Shown: positions 17,035 to 26,067, counted from the stretch's first letter. The stretch: DNA of 64,000 nt from Bauldia sp963759235 (GCA_963759235.1 CAVWYO010000007.1:310001-374000); one strand, 5' to 3'. Program-made: numbers and translations. Notes: generated from the letters alone by a model not told the origin.

Positions 17035-17123
17035 CCTCAACCTTACCATACCGGTGATTGGCGCGCCCGTGTCATCCGGCCATTGTCGCGCGATCGACAG
17101 CCTTAACCTCACCGGAGGCAATC

Positions 17124-18620
17124 ATGAACGTCCATGTGGGCACACCTGAAATCGTAACAGACTACTTGGTTGTTGGCGCTGGTGCCTCAGGCATGGCCTT
17201 CGTCGACACCCTGCTGACCGAGACCGACGCTGACATCGTCATGGTGGACCAGCGGCATCGTCCCGGCGGTCACTGGAACGACGCCTACTCTTTCGTTCGG
17301 CTGCACCAGACGGCAGCCTACTACGGCGTGGCCTCCAGGGAACTCACCACTTGGGCGATCGACCAGACCGGACTCAATGCCGGCATGTACGAGCTGTCAT
17401 CCGGCTCTTCCATAGTGTCCTACTTCGACGAGGTCATGCGCCAGCGCCTCCTGCCTTCAGGCCGTGTGCGGTGGCTTCCGATGAGCGAGTACGGGCAGGC
17501 GGCGGACGGATCACATCACGTCCGCTCACTGACCAGCGGCGAGGAACAACAAATCACCGTTCGCAAAAAGTTGGTCTTTGCCAATCTCGGCAGCCCCGAA
17601 ATCCCCTCGACGCACCCTCCGCAGTACAGGATCGGTACCGGCGTCGCCCTAATCCCGGTGAACGACCTGCCAAAGGTCAGGCGGCCCTATTCCACCTACA
17701 CGGTCGTCGGTTCGGGCAAGACAGGCATCGACGCGTGCCTCTGGCTGATGGAAAACGGCGTCGCGCCGTCGCGCATCCGCTGGATCATGCCGCGCGATGC
17801 ATGGTTCCAGAACCGCGCCAATCACCAACCAGGGGCCGAGAATTTCGACCGCAGCATCGGTCAGACCGTCTGGCAGTTCGACGCGATCATTGCGGCCGGC
17901 TCGCTTGAGGAGCTGTTCGCAATTCTTGAGAAGCGCGGGCTACTGATGCGGATCGATCCGTCGGTTACCCCGACGACGTATCGCTGTGCAATTGTCTCTG
18001 AACGTGAGTTGGCCGAGCTACGCCGCATCGAGGACGTTGTGCGTCTCGGCCGTGTTCGGTCGATCGACCCGACAGAGATCGTCTTCGAGAAGGGCCGTCT
18101 GTCCGCCGACCCGGATACGCTCTATATCAATTGCACAGCGCCGGGCCTCGTTTCACCGAAGTCGACGCCGATTTTCGAGCGGAATCGGATCAATCTTCAG
18201 ATGGTCCGCTGGTGCCAGCCCGCCTTCAGTGCGGCGGTTGCGGCATTCGTCGAAAGCCTTGACATCCCCGATCTCGAGAAGGCGGCCCTGTGCACTCCCG
18301 TCCCGGCGCCGGAAGTTCCCCGCGACTGGCTGGTCATCTGGCTGGAAACCATCAAGAACATGTCAGGCTGGGCCCAGAACGAGCGCCTGAGCGCCTGGCT
18401 CAAGCAATGTCGCCTCAACACGACGACCGTCTACATGAGGGGGGTCGATCTCACCCAACTGGCCAAGCTCGCTCTGGTCGAAGAGCTTCGCGACAAGGCG
18501 ATGCGCGCGGCGGCCAAATTGCCGCAGTTGCTGGCTAGCGGAGCCGAAATTGCTAGACCCGCGCGCGCCGAACGCCGTACTACGACTCGCTCGGAACTAT
18601 CGGCCCAAACCCGCGGGTAG
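17124..18620 (+). CDS. FAD/NAD(P)-dependent oxidoreductase (flavin monooxygenase-like)
   Basis: 498 residues from ATG 17124, chosen because GGAGG lies 6-7 bases upstream. The N-terminus carries the FAD Rossmann loop VVGAGASGMAFVD (residues ~14-26), then VMVDQRHRPGGHWNDAYSFVRLHQ, which resembles flavin monooxygenases. A second nucleotide loop VVGSGKTGIDACLW (about residue 194) would bind NAD(P)H. The C-terminal ~200 residues are family-specific and not recognised. The substrate is unknown; a detoxifying or secondary-metabolite hydroxylation is possible. It is divergent from an HTH-TPR regulator. Another 148 bases separate its stop from the convergent sulfite-oxidase-like gene. Confidence 0.78.
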   Translation: MNVHVGTPEIVTDYLVVGAGASGMAFVDTLLTETDADIVMVDQRHRPGGHWNDAYSFVRLHQTAAYYGVASRELTTWAIDQTGLNAGMYELSSGSSIVSYFDEVMRQRLLPSGRVRWLPMSEYGQAADGSHHVRSLTSGEEQQITVRKKLVFANLGSPEIPSTHPPQYRIGTGVALIPVNDLPKVRRPYSTYTVVGSGKTGIDACLWLMENGVAPSRIRWIMPRDAWFQNRANHQPGAENFDRSIGQTVWQFDAIIAAGSLEELFAILEKRGLLMRIDPSVTPTTYRCAIVSERELAELRRIEDVVRLGRVRSIDPTEIVFEKGRLSADPDTLYINCTAPGLVSPKSTPIFERNRINLQMVRWCQPAFSAAVAAFVESLDIPDLEKAALCTPVPAPEVPRDWLVIWLETIKNMSGWAQNERLSAWLKQCRLNTTTVYMRGVDLTQLAKLALVEELRDKAMRAAAKLPQLLASGAEIARPARAERRTTTRSELSAQTRG

Positions 18621-18768
18621 GCAGTCGTCCGGGGTCTAGCGACGGCTCGCCTCCGGACTGTCAAAATCGGACCTAACCGGCGCGGTGTCATAAATGATCG
18701 TCACTGCTGCGAACTTGTAAGCAAATTCGCCCGAACCGATACCGGCTTTTTTTCTGTGTCGTCGCGAA

Positions 18769-19938
18769 TCAGGTGGTGCGAATATGCCTGGTTAGCTGTC
18801 CGTTGCTTTCCCAATATGTGTGCTTCTTGGCGATCCAGGGATCGTCCATGGCAGGCTGGATATTGCCGCTCGTGTCGATCGCGCGCGAGGTGACGGTGTG
18901 CTCGCCGGGCGCCGGACTTGGCCAGTCCAGCGACCAAATCTTCCAGGCGAACTCGGCCTCCTCGCTGTGATCAATTGTTGCCGGCATCCACGGCCCGTCG
19001 TCGATCTTGACCTCGACCCGGTCGATCGGCGCGCCCCAGGCGGCGCCGACGATCCGATAGTTGTCGCCGTCGCGGACAACCCGGGCCGGCGCCGATTTGA
19101 TCCGCGCCCGTCCGACCGAGGTTTCCGCCCATACGGTCTCGCCGTGGTGGTCTTCCTCGCGGAGGGTCACGTAGTTGCGCCCCATGAGAAGACTTTCGAA
19201 GCGCCGATCGAGCACTTCGATGCGTTTCAGCCATTTGGCGTTGGCGATGCCGTACCAGCCTGGCGCTATCAGCCTGAGCGGGAAGCCGTTCGGCTCCGGC
19301 AAGGGAGCTCCGTTCATCTCGTAGCAAAGGATGTTCTTCGCATCCATCGCGTCTTCGAGCGACATGCTGCGCGCGAAATTCTGCTTGAAGCTGACGTCGC
19401 GGACGTCGTCCTTGAGGGTGATCTGACCTTCGTCGGTGCCCCAGAACACGACCTCGATGCCGTTGTCGAGCACGCCGGCCTCCTGGAGGATGGGGGCGAG
19501 CGGGGTGCCGGCCCAAAGCGCGTTGCCGACGCCGCCATCGAAGAACGGCAGGCCGTCATTGCCCGAGCATTCGACCGTGAACGTAACCTCCTGCCGCGGC
19601 CGCTGCTTGATGTCGGCGAGCGTCAGGGTCAGCGGCTTCTTGACCAGACCGTCGATTTCAAGCTTCCAGGTGGCCGCGTCGATGACCGGCCGATTGAAGT
19701 GGGCGATCGAGAAGAATTTGTCGTTTGGAGTGATCCAGGAATCGAAATCCTCCCAGACCAGCTGATTGGCGATGACCTGCGGGACGGGGTTGGGCGGCAT
19801 CTGGTCGAGCCATCGAAGCACCTCCTCGCCCGGCTGGCTCGGAAAGGCGTAGGCGTCTCGGCCGGCAAGGAAGGCCGCCAGCCCGGCAAGCGCCGCGCCG
19901 CTCTTGGCGATGAATTCCCTGCGTGGAATGTCAGGCAT
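18769..19938 (-). CDS. Sulfite oxidase-like molybdopterin enzyme, Tat-exported
   Basis: 389 residues. The N-terminus has a twin-arginine signal (RREFIAKSGAALAGLAAFLAG, cleavage likely after DAYA near residue 31). The molybdenum-cofactor domain follows, with the ligand cysteine in TVECSGN (about residue 124) and conserved HFNRPVID, LRLIAPGWYGIANAKW and MGRNYVT segments. The C-terminal ~120 residues (VRDGDNYRIVGAAWG...) are the dimerisation domain of the sulfite oxidase family. No haem domain is fused, as in SorA/SorT-type bacterial enzymes, and no cytochrome partner gene is adjacent. A strong GGAGG precedes the start by 7 bases. Role: periplasmic oxidation of sulfite or a related substrate. 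Confidence 0.85.
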   Translation of the reverse strand: MPDIPRREFIAKSGAALAGLAAFLAGRDAYAFPSQPGEEVLRWLDQMPPNPVPQVIANQLVWEDFDSWITPNDKFFSIAHFNRPVIDAATWKLEIDGLVKKPLTLTLADIKQRPRQEVTFTVECSGNDGLPFFDGGVGNALWAGTPLAPILQEAGVLDNGIEVVFWGTDEGQITLKDDVRDVSFKQNFARSMSLEDAMDAKNILCYEMNGAPLPEPNGFPLRLIAPGWYGIANAKWLKRIEVLDRRFESLLMGRNYVTLREEDHHGETVWAETSVGRARIKSAPARVVRDGDNYRIVGAAWGAPIDRVEVKIDDGPWMPATIDHSEEAEFAWKIWSLDWPSPAPGEHTVTSRAIDTSGNIQPAMDDPWIAKKHTYWESNGQLTRHIRTT

Positions 19939-20306
19939 GATTGCACCTCCGTATTTTGGTCAAAATGAGAAAGTCCGCCGGTCGTCTTCGCTTTTGGACC
20001 GGTCAAGGGTTGAGGCCGGCCAGCGGCCCGTCGCCGGAAGAACCGAGAACAGCCTCGCCGCCATGCGTGCCGCGATTCCCATTCCTAATTTCCCTCCGAG
20101 CGACGGCGCGGCGGGATTGAACCGCGTTAGTACCGGACCGTCTTTTTGTTCATGCCCAAAGGTAGCGGACGCCCCCCATTCGGGCTGGCGAAATCTGCCG
20201 AAAACTTGCGAATGCTTCCGTTTCGTCTCAACTCGGCAGGCAAGCCTACCCGTGGTAGTGTCGATCACGAGGCGCCGGCAGAGGCCGGCCATTCGGCGGG
20301 GGCTGC
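19939..20306. other. Divergent intergenic region with a short palindrome
   Basis: 368 bases between the sulfite-oxidase-like gene (minus) and the winged-helix regulator (plus). TTTTG-GT-CAAAA at 19954-19965 is a small palindrome directly upstream of the ribosome site of the minus-strand gene and could be an operator. I see no RNA gene and no convincing short coding frame in the rest. Confidence 0.35.
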
Positions 20307-21896
20307 ATGCAGGTGGCGTCGAATCGAAAGCTCGTCATCAACGGCATGATCGCCGATTTCGGCAATGAGACGCTGCGCACCAAGTCGGGGCATTTGGTCG
20401 ACTTGCGGCCGCAGGCGTTCGCTGTGCTGCGCCATCTCGCCGAGCATGCCGGCCGGGTCGTCACCAAGAACGAGCTGATGCAGGCGGTGTGGCCTGGAAT
20501 CGCCGTCACCGACGACAGCCTTGTGCAGTGCATTCATGAGATCCGCCGTGCGCTGCGCGACGACGAACGCGTGCTTGTGAAGACCGTGCAGAAAAGCGGC
20601 TACCGGATGGTGCTGCCCGCCGAGACTGCTGATCAAGCCGGGCAGGATCAGCCGGGCGGAGGGTCCGATCGGGCAGAGACCGTAGGCGCCGTCGCCTCTC
20701 CGGGGCGCGCGCCAGAACGCGCCAAAGTCGCCCTCGCCGTCCTGCCGTTCATCAACATGTCGTCGGATCCCGAGCAGGAATATTTCTCTGACGGCATTAC
20801 TGAGGACATCATAACCGATCTGTCGCGCTGGCCATCGCTGGCCGTGGCCTCGCGCAGCTCCACCTCCCGGTTTAAGGGCAAGCCGGTCGACATGGCGGCT
20901 ATCAGGCGCGAGCTCGGCGTGCATTTTCTCGTTGAGGGCAGCGTTCGCCGGATAGGGGAGCGCATCAGGATCACCGCTCAGCTCATCAATGCCGATACCG
21001 GCAATCACGTCTGGGCCGAACGCTTCGATCGGCCAATGGCGGATCTCTTCGCCGTGCAGGACGAGGTGGTCCGAACCATCGTCGGAACCCTGGTGGGCCG
21101 GATGTATGTGAGCGCGGCCGAGCATTTGCACCGCAAGCCGCCATCCAACCCCGGTGCTTACGATCTTACGCTGCGCGGCAACTGGCTGCCCTGGGATCAA
21201 CCGTCATCGCGCGCCGAGGCGAAGCGCTGCTTCGAGCAGGCGATTGAGCTCGACCCCGGGTACGGACTGCCACACAGCCTGCTCGCTCTGATGCTCCGGA
21301 TCGAATGGCTGAACAGCTCCTCGGCATCGCCCGAAATTCACGATCAGGCGTTCGCCCTGGCAAGGCGCGGCGTCGAGCTCGCCGACAATGAAAGCAACGT
21401 TCACATGGCGATAGCTTACCTCTATCTCGACCGCAGGGCATTCGATCTGGCGCTCCACCACATGCAGCGCGCCGTCGAGATCAACCCAGCCAACCCTTGG
21501 AACCAGGCCGATTTCGGTAACCTTCTCACTCACATCGGCCGTGCCGAAGAGGGGCTCGATAGGCTACGCACCGCCCGCAGGGCCGATCCCTACTTCGGAC
21601 CCTCCTGGTACTGGCCGAGCCTCGCTGTCGCGGAGTTTGTCCTGCGCCGTTACGCGGATGCTCTCGCGGATTTCGATCGCGCGACGGGAGATCAGGCCAT
21701 GAATACACTCGCTGTTATGGCGGGATGTTGCGCAAAACTCGGCCTTGAAGCCCGCGCGCGAAACCTGGTGGCGCGGTGCATTGCGCAACAGCCTGAGGCC
21801 ACAATCGGAGCGCTCGTCGCCAAGGCCGGCTTCAAGAACGACAGCGACAGCCAGCATCTCGCCGAATGCCTGCGGCTTGCCGGCATGCCGGAATGA
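20307..21896 (+). CDS. Winged-helix regulator with TolB-like and TPR domains
   Basis: 529 residues. Residues ~10-105 are an OmpR/CadC-type winged helix (LVDLRPQAFAVLRHLAEHAGRVVTKNELM, then SLVQCIHEIRRAL and KTVQKSGYRM). After a linker, ~140-270 is the TolB-like domain found in adenylate-cyclase-like proteins (VLPFINMSSDPEQEYFSDGITEDI, FLVEGSVRRIGERIRITAQLI). The rest is TPR helices (ALARRGVELADNESNVHMAIAYLYL). No transmembrane segment or cyclase domain is seen, so it is a cytosolic DNA-binding protein with an unknown signal. A GST gene begins 16 bases after its stop and is likely the same transcript. Confidence 0.8.
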   Translation: MQVASNRKLVINGMIADFGNETLRTKSGHLVDLRPQAFAVLRHLAEHAGRVVTKNELMQAVWPGIAVTDDSLVQCIHEIRRALRDDERVLVKTVQKSGYRMVLPAETADQAGQDQPGGGSDRAETVGAVASPGRAPERAKVALAVLPFINMSSDPEQEYFSDGITEDIITDLSRWPSLAVASRSSTSRFKGKPVDMAAIRRELGVHFLVEGSVRRIGERIRITAQLINADTGNHVWAERFDRPMADLFAVQDEVVRTIVGTLVGRMYVSAAEHLHRKPPSNPGAYDLTLRGNWLPWDQPSSRAEAKRCFEQAIELDPGYGLPHSLLALMLRIEWLNSSSASPEIHDQAFALARRGVELADNESNVHMAIAYLYLDRRAFDLALHHMQRAVEINPANPWNQADFGNLLTHIGRAEEGLDRLRTARRADPYFGPSWYWPSLAVAEFVLRRYADALADFDRATGDQAMNTLAVMAGCCAKLGLEARARNLVARCIAQQPEATIGALVAKAGFKNDSDSQHLAECLRLAGMPE

Positions 21897-21911
21897 ATTG
21901 GAGCCTGGCCC

Positions 21912-22553
21912 TTGTACACCTTATTTTACTCGCCCGGCCGGGCAAGCATGGCGGTCCACTGGATGCTGATCGAGCTTGGCGTACCTTTCGAGGCTCGGCT
22001 GGTGGACTTTGCGACCAAGGCGCATAAAGACCCCGAGTATCTTCGGCTTAATCCCGACGGGATGATTCCGACACTCCTCGTCGATGGTGAGCCGTGGTTC
22101 GAAAGTGCGGCGCTCGCACTCCTGCTGGCTGAGCGTCACCCGGAGGGTCGCCTAGACATTCGGCCCGACGCGCCGGAGCGGCCGGCCTACCTTCGATGGA
22201 TGCTCTATCTTGCCAACACGCTGCAGCCGCTCTACCGCGCCTGGTTCTATACCAACGAGGTTGGCGGGGCCGAATCGGCCGAAGCCGTGAAGGCGCATGC
22301 GCGCGCCGGCATCGAGAAGGTGTGGGGACGCGTCGACAAGCGACTGCGGACGGTGCCGTTCCTCGCGGGCGGAGAGCTCAGCGCGGTCGATTTTCACGCC
22401 ACCATGCTGATGCGCTGGTCGCGCGAGATGCCCAGACCCGCTGATCGATGGGAGGCGATCGCCGCCTATCTCGGAAGGATGAAGAAGCTGAAGTCCTTCG
22501 CTGTTGTCCACGAGCGCGAGGGGCTTGATATCTGGCCGAGCGTCAGTCGCTGA
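21912..22553 (+). CDS. Glutathione S-transferase family protein
   Basis: 213 residues from a TTG start. The thioredoxin-fold domain begins at once (YTLFYSPGRASMAVHWMLIELGVPF), with RLNPDGMIPTLLVDG (cis-Pro loop) and WFESAALALLLAE (the conserved Glu-Ser that contacts glutathione). The C-terminal half is the alpha-helical GST domain ending in the WPSV tail. A downstream ATG would delete the first strand and the Ser active-site region, so the TTG is the sensible start. Its last bases lie inside a dispersed repeat (22541-22661) that supplies the stop codon. Confidence 0.85.
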   Translation: MYTLFYSPGRASMAVHWMLIELGVPFEARLVDFATKAHKDPEYLRLNPDGMIPTLLVDGEPWFESAALALLLAERHPEGRLDIRPDAPERPAYLRWMLYLANTLQPLYRAWFYTNEVGGAESAEAVKAHARAGIEKVWGRVDKRLRTVPFLAGGELSAVDFHATMLMRWSREMPRPADRWEAIAAYLGRMKKLKSFAVVHEREGLDIWPSVSR

Positions 22554-22661
22554 TTCCGCTTTGGGTCAATCCAGCCGGCTCAGGGTCATGTCCGCGGTTG
22601 CGCCGACTCCGGAAGTGCCCGTCCCACCCCCGGAGCCGATCCGCCTGGGCGGAAGCGAAGC
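22541..22661. repeat. Dispersed intergenic repeat, copy A
   Basis: About 121 bases that align with 26068-26194 over their whole length. Identical stretches include the first 20 bases (CGTCAGTCGCTGATTCCGCT), the GCCGACTCCGGAAGTGCCCG core and the terminal GGCGGAAGCGAAGC. The two copies differ by small indels in the middle and a 3-base deletion. The right end has a CCGCC-TG-GGCGG stem. It spans the GST stop codon and ends just before the stop of the convergent solute-binding protein gene. Confidence 0.7.
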
Positions 22662-22668
22662 CCGCGGC

Positions 22669-23802
22669 TCAGCCCGCGCCGCTCGATTCCAGCTCGCCGC
22701 CAAGCACGCGCTCGTTCGGGTCGATCGGGCCAAGATTCTTGACGATCCGGAACCGGCCGCCCTGCGCCTGCGCGATGTACATGTTCATGCGGACATGGTG
22801 CTGGCCGGGAACCATTTCAGCCGGCCCACCCGGTCCCTCGGCGATCCGGGCGTGGTCCAGCGCCCGGATGACTGCATCGCGCTCGACCGTGCCCGCCTCC
22901 CGCACCGCGGCTTCCCAGAGCTTGAGCGCGCGGTAATGGCCGGTACAGCCGCTTCCGGAGGTCAACATCGCGCTGCCCGGGAACCGCTTGTTGTAGCGCT
23001 GCCGAAGCTCCCGGCTCTGCGGATCGCTGAGTTCCTGGTACCAGTCCAGGCAGCTGTACAGTCCCTCGACTTGCTCGGCAGGCACCAGGTTGAGGAAGTT
23101 TTCGTCGAAGTAGGTGCAGATGATCTTGCCGCCGCGCCGGCCGAAGCCGGCCCGGTGCAACTCGTCCAGGAACGGCGTCAGGCCCGGCGGAACGATCGTG
23201 TTGAAGACGACGTCGGTCCCGCTCGACATGATGTTTTCGACCGTACGGCGGTAGTCCATGTGGTCGAGGGGAAAGTACTCCTCGCCGACGATCTCGCCGC
23301 CGTTGGCGCGCACCACCCGGCTTGCCGCCTTGTTCAGAAGCTGGGGCCAGATGTAGTCCGCCGACGGCAGGTAGAACTTCTTCGCCCCGGTGGTCTTCAT
23401 CACCCAGGGGATCAGCGGCTCGACCTGCTGAGCTGGCACGGGACCGGTGCAGAAGATCAAAGGATCGCTTTCCTGCCCCTCGTACTGCTCCGTGTAGATG
23501 TAGAGGGTCCTGCCGCGCGCCACGGCCTCGCTCTTGATCGCCTGCCGGGTCGAGCTGTAGATGCCGCCGACGACCAGGTCGACCTTGTCCTCGTCGATCA
23601 GCTTGGCGGTCCTGGCCTTGGCGGTGCTGTCGGTGGTCTCGCCGTCCTCGATGACCAATTCGACTTTCCGGCCAAGCAGGCCGCCACTGGTGTTGAGGTC
23701 GTCGACCAGCATCGTCGTGAGGTCCGCGTTGGCGATCCCCATGAAGGACAGTGGGCCGGTGAGTTCGGCGATCAGGCCGATCTTGATTGGATTGGTTTCC
23801 AT
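22669..23802 (-). CDS. ABC-type solute-binding protein of the AmiC/UrtA (Peripla_BP_6) type, no signal peptide
   Basis: 377 residues from ATG 23802, supported by GGAG about 9 bases upstream. It starts directly with the fold's first strand, KIGLIAELTGPLSFMGIANAD, followed by GGLLGRKVELVIEDGETT, KLIDEDKVDLVVGGIYSS and a second lobe (AKKFYLPSADYIWPQLLN, EEYFPLDHMDYRRTV). This is the branched-chain amino acid/urea/amide-binding family. The upstream frame has no signal peptide, so the protein should stay in the cytosol, as AmiC does. No permease or ATPase is adjacent; the likely operon partners are an ABM-like protein and an HD-GYP/LuxR protein. A cytosolic ligand sensor is therefore plausible, but not shown. 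Confidence 0.8.
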   Translation of the reverse strand: METNPIKIGLIAELTGPLSFMGIANADLTTMLVDDLNTSGGLLGRKVELVIEDGETTDSTAKARTAKLIDEDKVDLVVGGIYSSTRQAIKSEAVARGRTLYIYTEQYEGQESDPLIFCTGPVPAQQVEPLIPWVMKTTGAKKFYLPSADYIWPQLLNKAASRVVRANGGEIVGEEYFPLDHMDYRRTVENIMSSGTDVVFNTIVPPGLTPFLDELHRAGFGRRGGKIICTYFDENFLNLVPAEQVEGLYSCLDWYQELSDPQSRELRQRYNKRFPGSAMLTSGSGCTGHYRALKLWEAAVREAGTVERDAVIRALDHARIAEGPGGPAEMVPGQHHVRMNMYIAQAQGGRFRIVKNLGPIDPNERVLGGELESSGAG

Positions 23803-23938
23803 CTGATTTCTCCGATTCAACAGTTGCTTTCCGGTCGGGAACAGGCTGCTCAGAGCGTCCGTCGCCGAAGCTCGCCCGTTCCCGGCTTTTTGGAAGCGCG
23901 CCGCGGCCCGCAGCAGGACGACGCGCGGTTTGGGCGTC

Positions 23939-24211
23939 TCAGGCGTCGTAGCGGCCTTGCAGCATCGCCGCTTGCGGCTTGCCGATGTGCCCGGCCTCCT
24001 GCAGGATTGCCGGCACTTCCGGGTCCGAGACGAAGTTCTTCCAGCCCTCGGCATCCCAGTCGAAGATCACCCAGACCCGATCGGCCTCGCTCGGATCGCG
24101 GAACACGGTCGAACCCTTCGAGCCGTGCAGCCGGCGCTTATCGGCGCCCGTGGTCGAGAAGATCTGTATGAAGCGGTCCACGTCCGCCACTTTGGTTGTC
24201 GCGAGCAGCAT
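23939..24211 (-). CDS. Small ABM-like (dimeric alpha/beta barrel) protein
   Basis: 90 residues, starting MLLATTKVADVDRFIQIFSTTGADKR and containing RVWVIFDWDAEGWKNF and a C-terminal VPAILQEAGHIGKPQAAML. The pattern of short strand, helix after VDRF, and the VIFDW strand fits the ferredoxin-like antibiotic biosynthesis monooxygenase/dimeric barrel group, in which proteins of this size act as homodimers on small organic compounds or as stability factors. I do not recognise the specific family. It lies between the solute-binding protein (136 bases) and the HD-GYP/LuxR gene (91 bases), same strand. Confidence 0.6.
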   Translation of the reverse strand: MLLATTKVADVDRFIQIFSTTGADKRRLHGSKGSTVFRDPSEADRVWVIFDWDAEGWKNFVSDPEVPAILQEAGHIGKPQAAMLQGRYDA

Positions 24212-24302
24212 TTGAGGTTCCTCCTATCGGTCGCGGCCACCATTGGTCCGTCGACGGGAGGACGATGCGGCCCGCGTGGCGGGCGTACATCGGGAGGATT
24301 CC

Positions 24303-25880
24303 CTATGCCGGCGCTTCGCCGGCCCTGAGCAGGCCGTGCTCGACCGCGTAGAGCGCGGCGGCGGCGCGGGTGGTCACGCCGATCTTGCCGTAGATGCTCT
24401 GGATGTGGTGGTCGGTGGTCTTGGGCGAGATAGCGAGCTTTCGCGCCGTCTCCTTCGCCGTCAGGCCGGCGGCGACCAGGCGCAGGACTTCGATCTCGCG
24501 CGGCGTCATTCCGCCGAGCGCCCGCGGAACCGCCCGGCGCGACGGGTGTCCGGCGACGGCGAGCACGGCCTCGGCGGCGTCGGGGCAGATGCAACCATCG
24601 CGGACGGCGGCGCGCAACTGTGCCGCCGCGGCCTCGGTGGACAGCGCCTTCCGGTGCGGGCGCTCCTCTCGCGAAGTCTCGAACGCCTCGGCGGCGGCAA
24701 GAATCCGCGCCGCCGGCGACAGGTCGGAACCGCCCACCTTGCGATGATAACCCGACCCGTCGAGGTGTTCGTGATGGCGCAGCACAAGCGCCCCCATCGG
24801 CTCGCCCTCGCGGCCGAAGGAGACCAGCGCCCGCTCGCCGTAATAGGCATGCAACTGCGCCGCGTCGCGCTCGCGGACCGAGAGCGGACCGCTCCGCATC
24901 CAGGTCGACACCGGCACCACCAGTTCGCCGATGTCGTGGATACAGCCCGACCACCGCAGCGCGCGGACGTCAGGGACCGGCAGCCCGATCTGTCGCCCGG
25001 CACCCTCGGCGAGTTCCGCCACCGCTCGCGAATGGCCATGCGTGAACGGCATGCGCATATCGATCATGTCGGCGATGGCCAGGAACGCTTCATCGCAGGC
25101 CGCCTCGTCCAGCGTGACCGGCGGGTCGGGCTCCAGAGCCAGGATTGTCTCGCGGTCGACCGTTGCGCCGATGCCCTCCATCAACGCCGGCGCGTTGGCC
25201 GAGACCAGGAGCGCGAGGTCCGCCTCGTAGGGGCCGTCGGCGCGGCCGGCGATGACCTCCGCCATCGCCTCGATACCGACGGTATCGCCGAGCGCAATGG
25301 CATCCTGCGCCAGCGTTATCAGGCGTACGGCGGGCAGGACATCGTCGCCGCTCAGTCCACGCGGCAGGCCCTTGCCGTCCCAGCGTTCGTATATCTGGCC
25401 GAGGTTACGTCGAATCTCTTCCGACAGGCCGAGCCGCTCGCCGATCCGCTGCGCGACCTCGCAATGCGCGGTCAGGACGGGGCGGCTCACCGAAACCGCC
25501 TGTGCGAGACCCGCCTCGATCGCCTGCTGTTGCGCGGCCGGCTCAAGATCGTAGTAGAGCCGCTTGAAGGCCTGGACGAAGACCCTCCCCAATTCCGCGC
25601 GATCCCCCATGTCGAGCCCGACGAGGTCCTTGCGCAGCGTAATCTCGTCGCCGAAGGCAGCCGACAAAAGATACGTGTCGGCGTTGCAGCCAACGTATCG
25701 CAGCATCGACTGATGGTAGGCGTTGCGCCGATCCTGCTCGGAAAGTCCGGCGAGATCGGCAATCCGCATCGCAAGCACGCAGGACTTGAGGGCGAAGTCG
25801 CGGGAATGGCCGGTGGCAAGGTCCGAAGCATAGGCGAGGACCATCATGAAGTCCGCCCGGCGTATCGAAACACCCGTCAT
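24303..25880 (-). CDS. HD-GYP domain protein with C-terminal LuxR-type HTH
   Basis: 525 residues from ATG 25880 (AGGGAG 7 bases upstream); a GTG at 25913 would add 11. The first ~270 residues contain a degenerate HD-like half (YASDLATGHSRDFALKSCVLAMRIADLAGL and YERWDGKGLPRGLSGDDV). Residues ~285-430 are a second, fuller HD-GYP: FTHGHSRAVAELA, SGCIHDIGELVVP and LRHHEHLDGSGYHRK. The last ~65 residues are LuxR HTH (MTPREIEVLRLVAAGLTAKETARKLAISPKTTDHHIQ). Such a protein could tie c-di-GMP breakdown or binding to transcription. There is no receiver domain. It heads the probable operon with the ABM-like and solute-binding genes. Confidence 0.85.
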   Translation of the reverse strand: MTGVSIRRADFMMVLAYASDLATGHSRDFALKSCVLAMRIADLAGLSEQDRRNAYHQSMLRYVGCNADTYLLSAAFGDEITLRKDLVGLDMGDRAELGRVFVQAFKRLYYDLEPAAQQQAIEAGLAQAVSVSRPVLTAHCEVAQRIGERLGLSEEIRRNLGQIYERWDGKGLPRGLSGDDVLPAVRLITLAQDAIALGDTVGIEAMAEVIAGRADGPYEADLALLVSANAPALMEGIGATVDRETILALEPDPPVTLDEAACDEAFLAIADMIDMRMPFTHGHSRAVAELAEGAGRQIGLPVPDVRALRWSGCIHDIGELVVPVSTWMRSGPLSVRERDAAQLHAYYGERALVSFGREGEPMGALVLRHHEHLDGSGYHRKVGGSDLSPAARILAAAEAFETSREERPHRKALSTEAAAAQLRAAVRDGCICPDAAEAVLAVAGHPSRRAVPRALGGMTPREIEVLRLVAAGLTAKETARKLAISPKTTDHHIQSIYGKIGVTTRAAAALYAVEHGLLRAGEAPA

Positions 25881-26067
25881 GGCCTGCTCCCTGGCAAGGC
25901 GTGCTACCTCCACACCCGGGTTGCGCCTAAGGATACCGTCCGACGAGGCCCAGGCGCCCGGCTTCGATGGGAAGCTTCGAAAGCTTCGCTCTTGGCGGTT
26001 GGCAAATCAACCTCGGCGGAACGCTACGGCGACGCGCGACCGGCGGGCTCTTCCCCGGCAGGAGCCG

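Noticed and set aside
18740..18760. T-run after the flavoprotein gene as an intrinsic terminator
   Set aside because: The bases before the seven Ts (GAACCGATACCGGC) do not form a stable stem.
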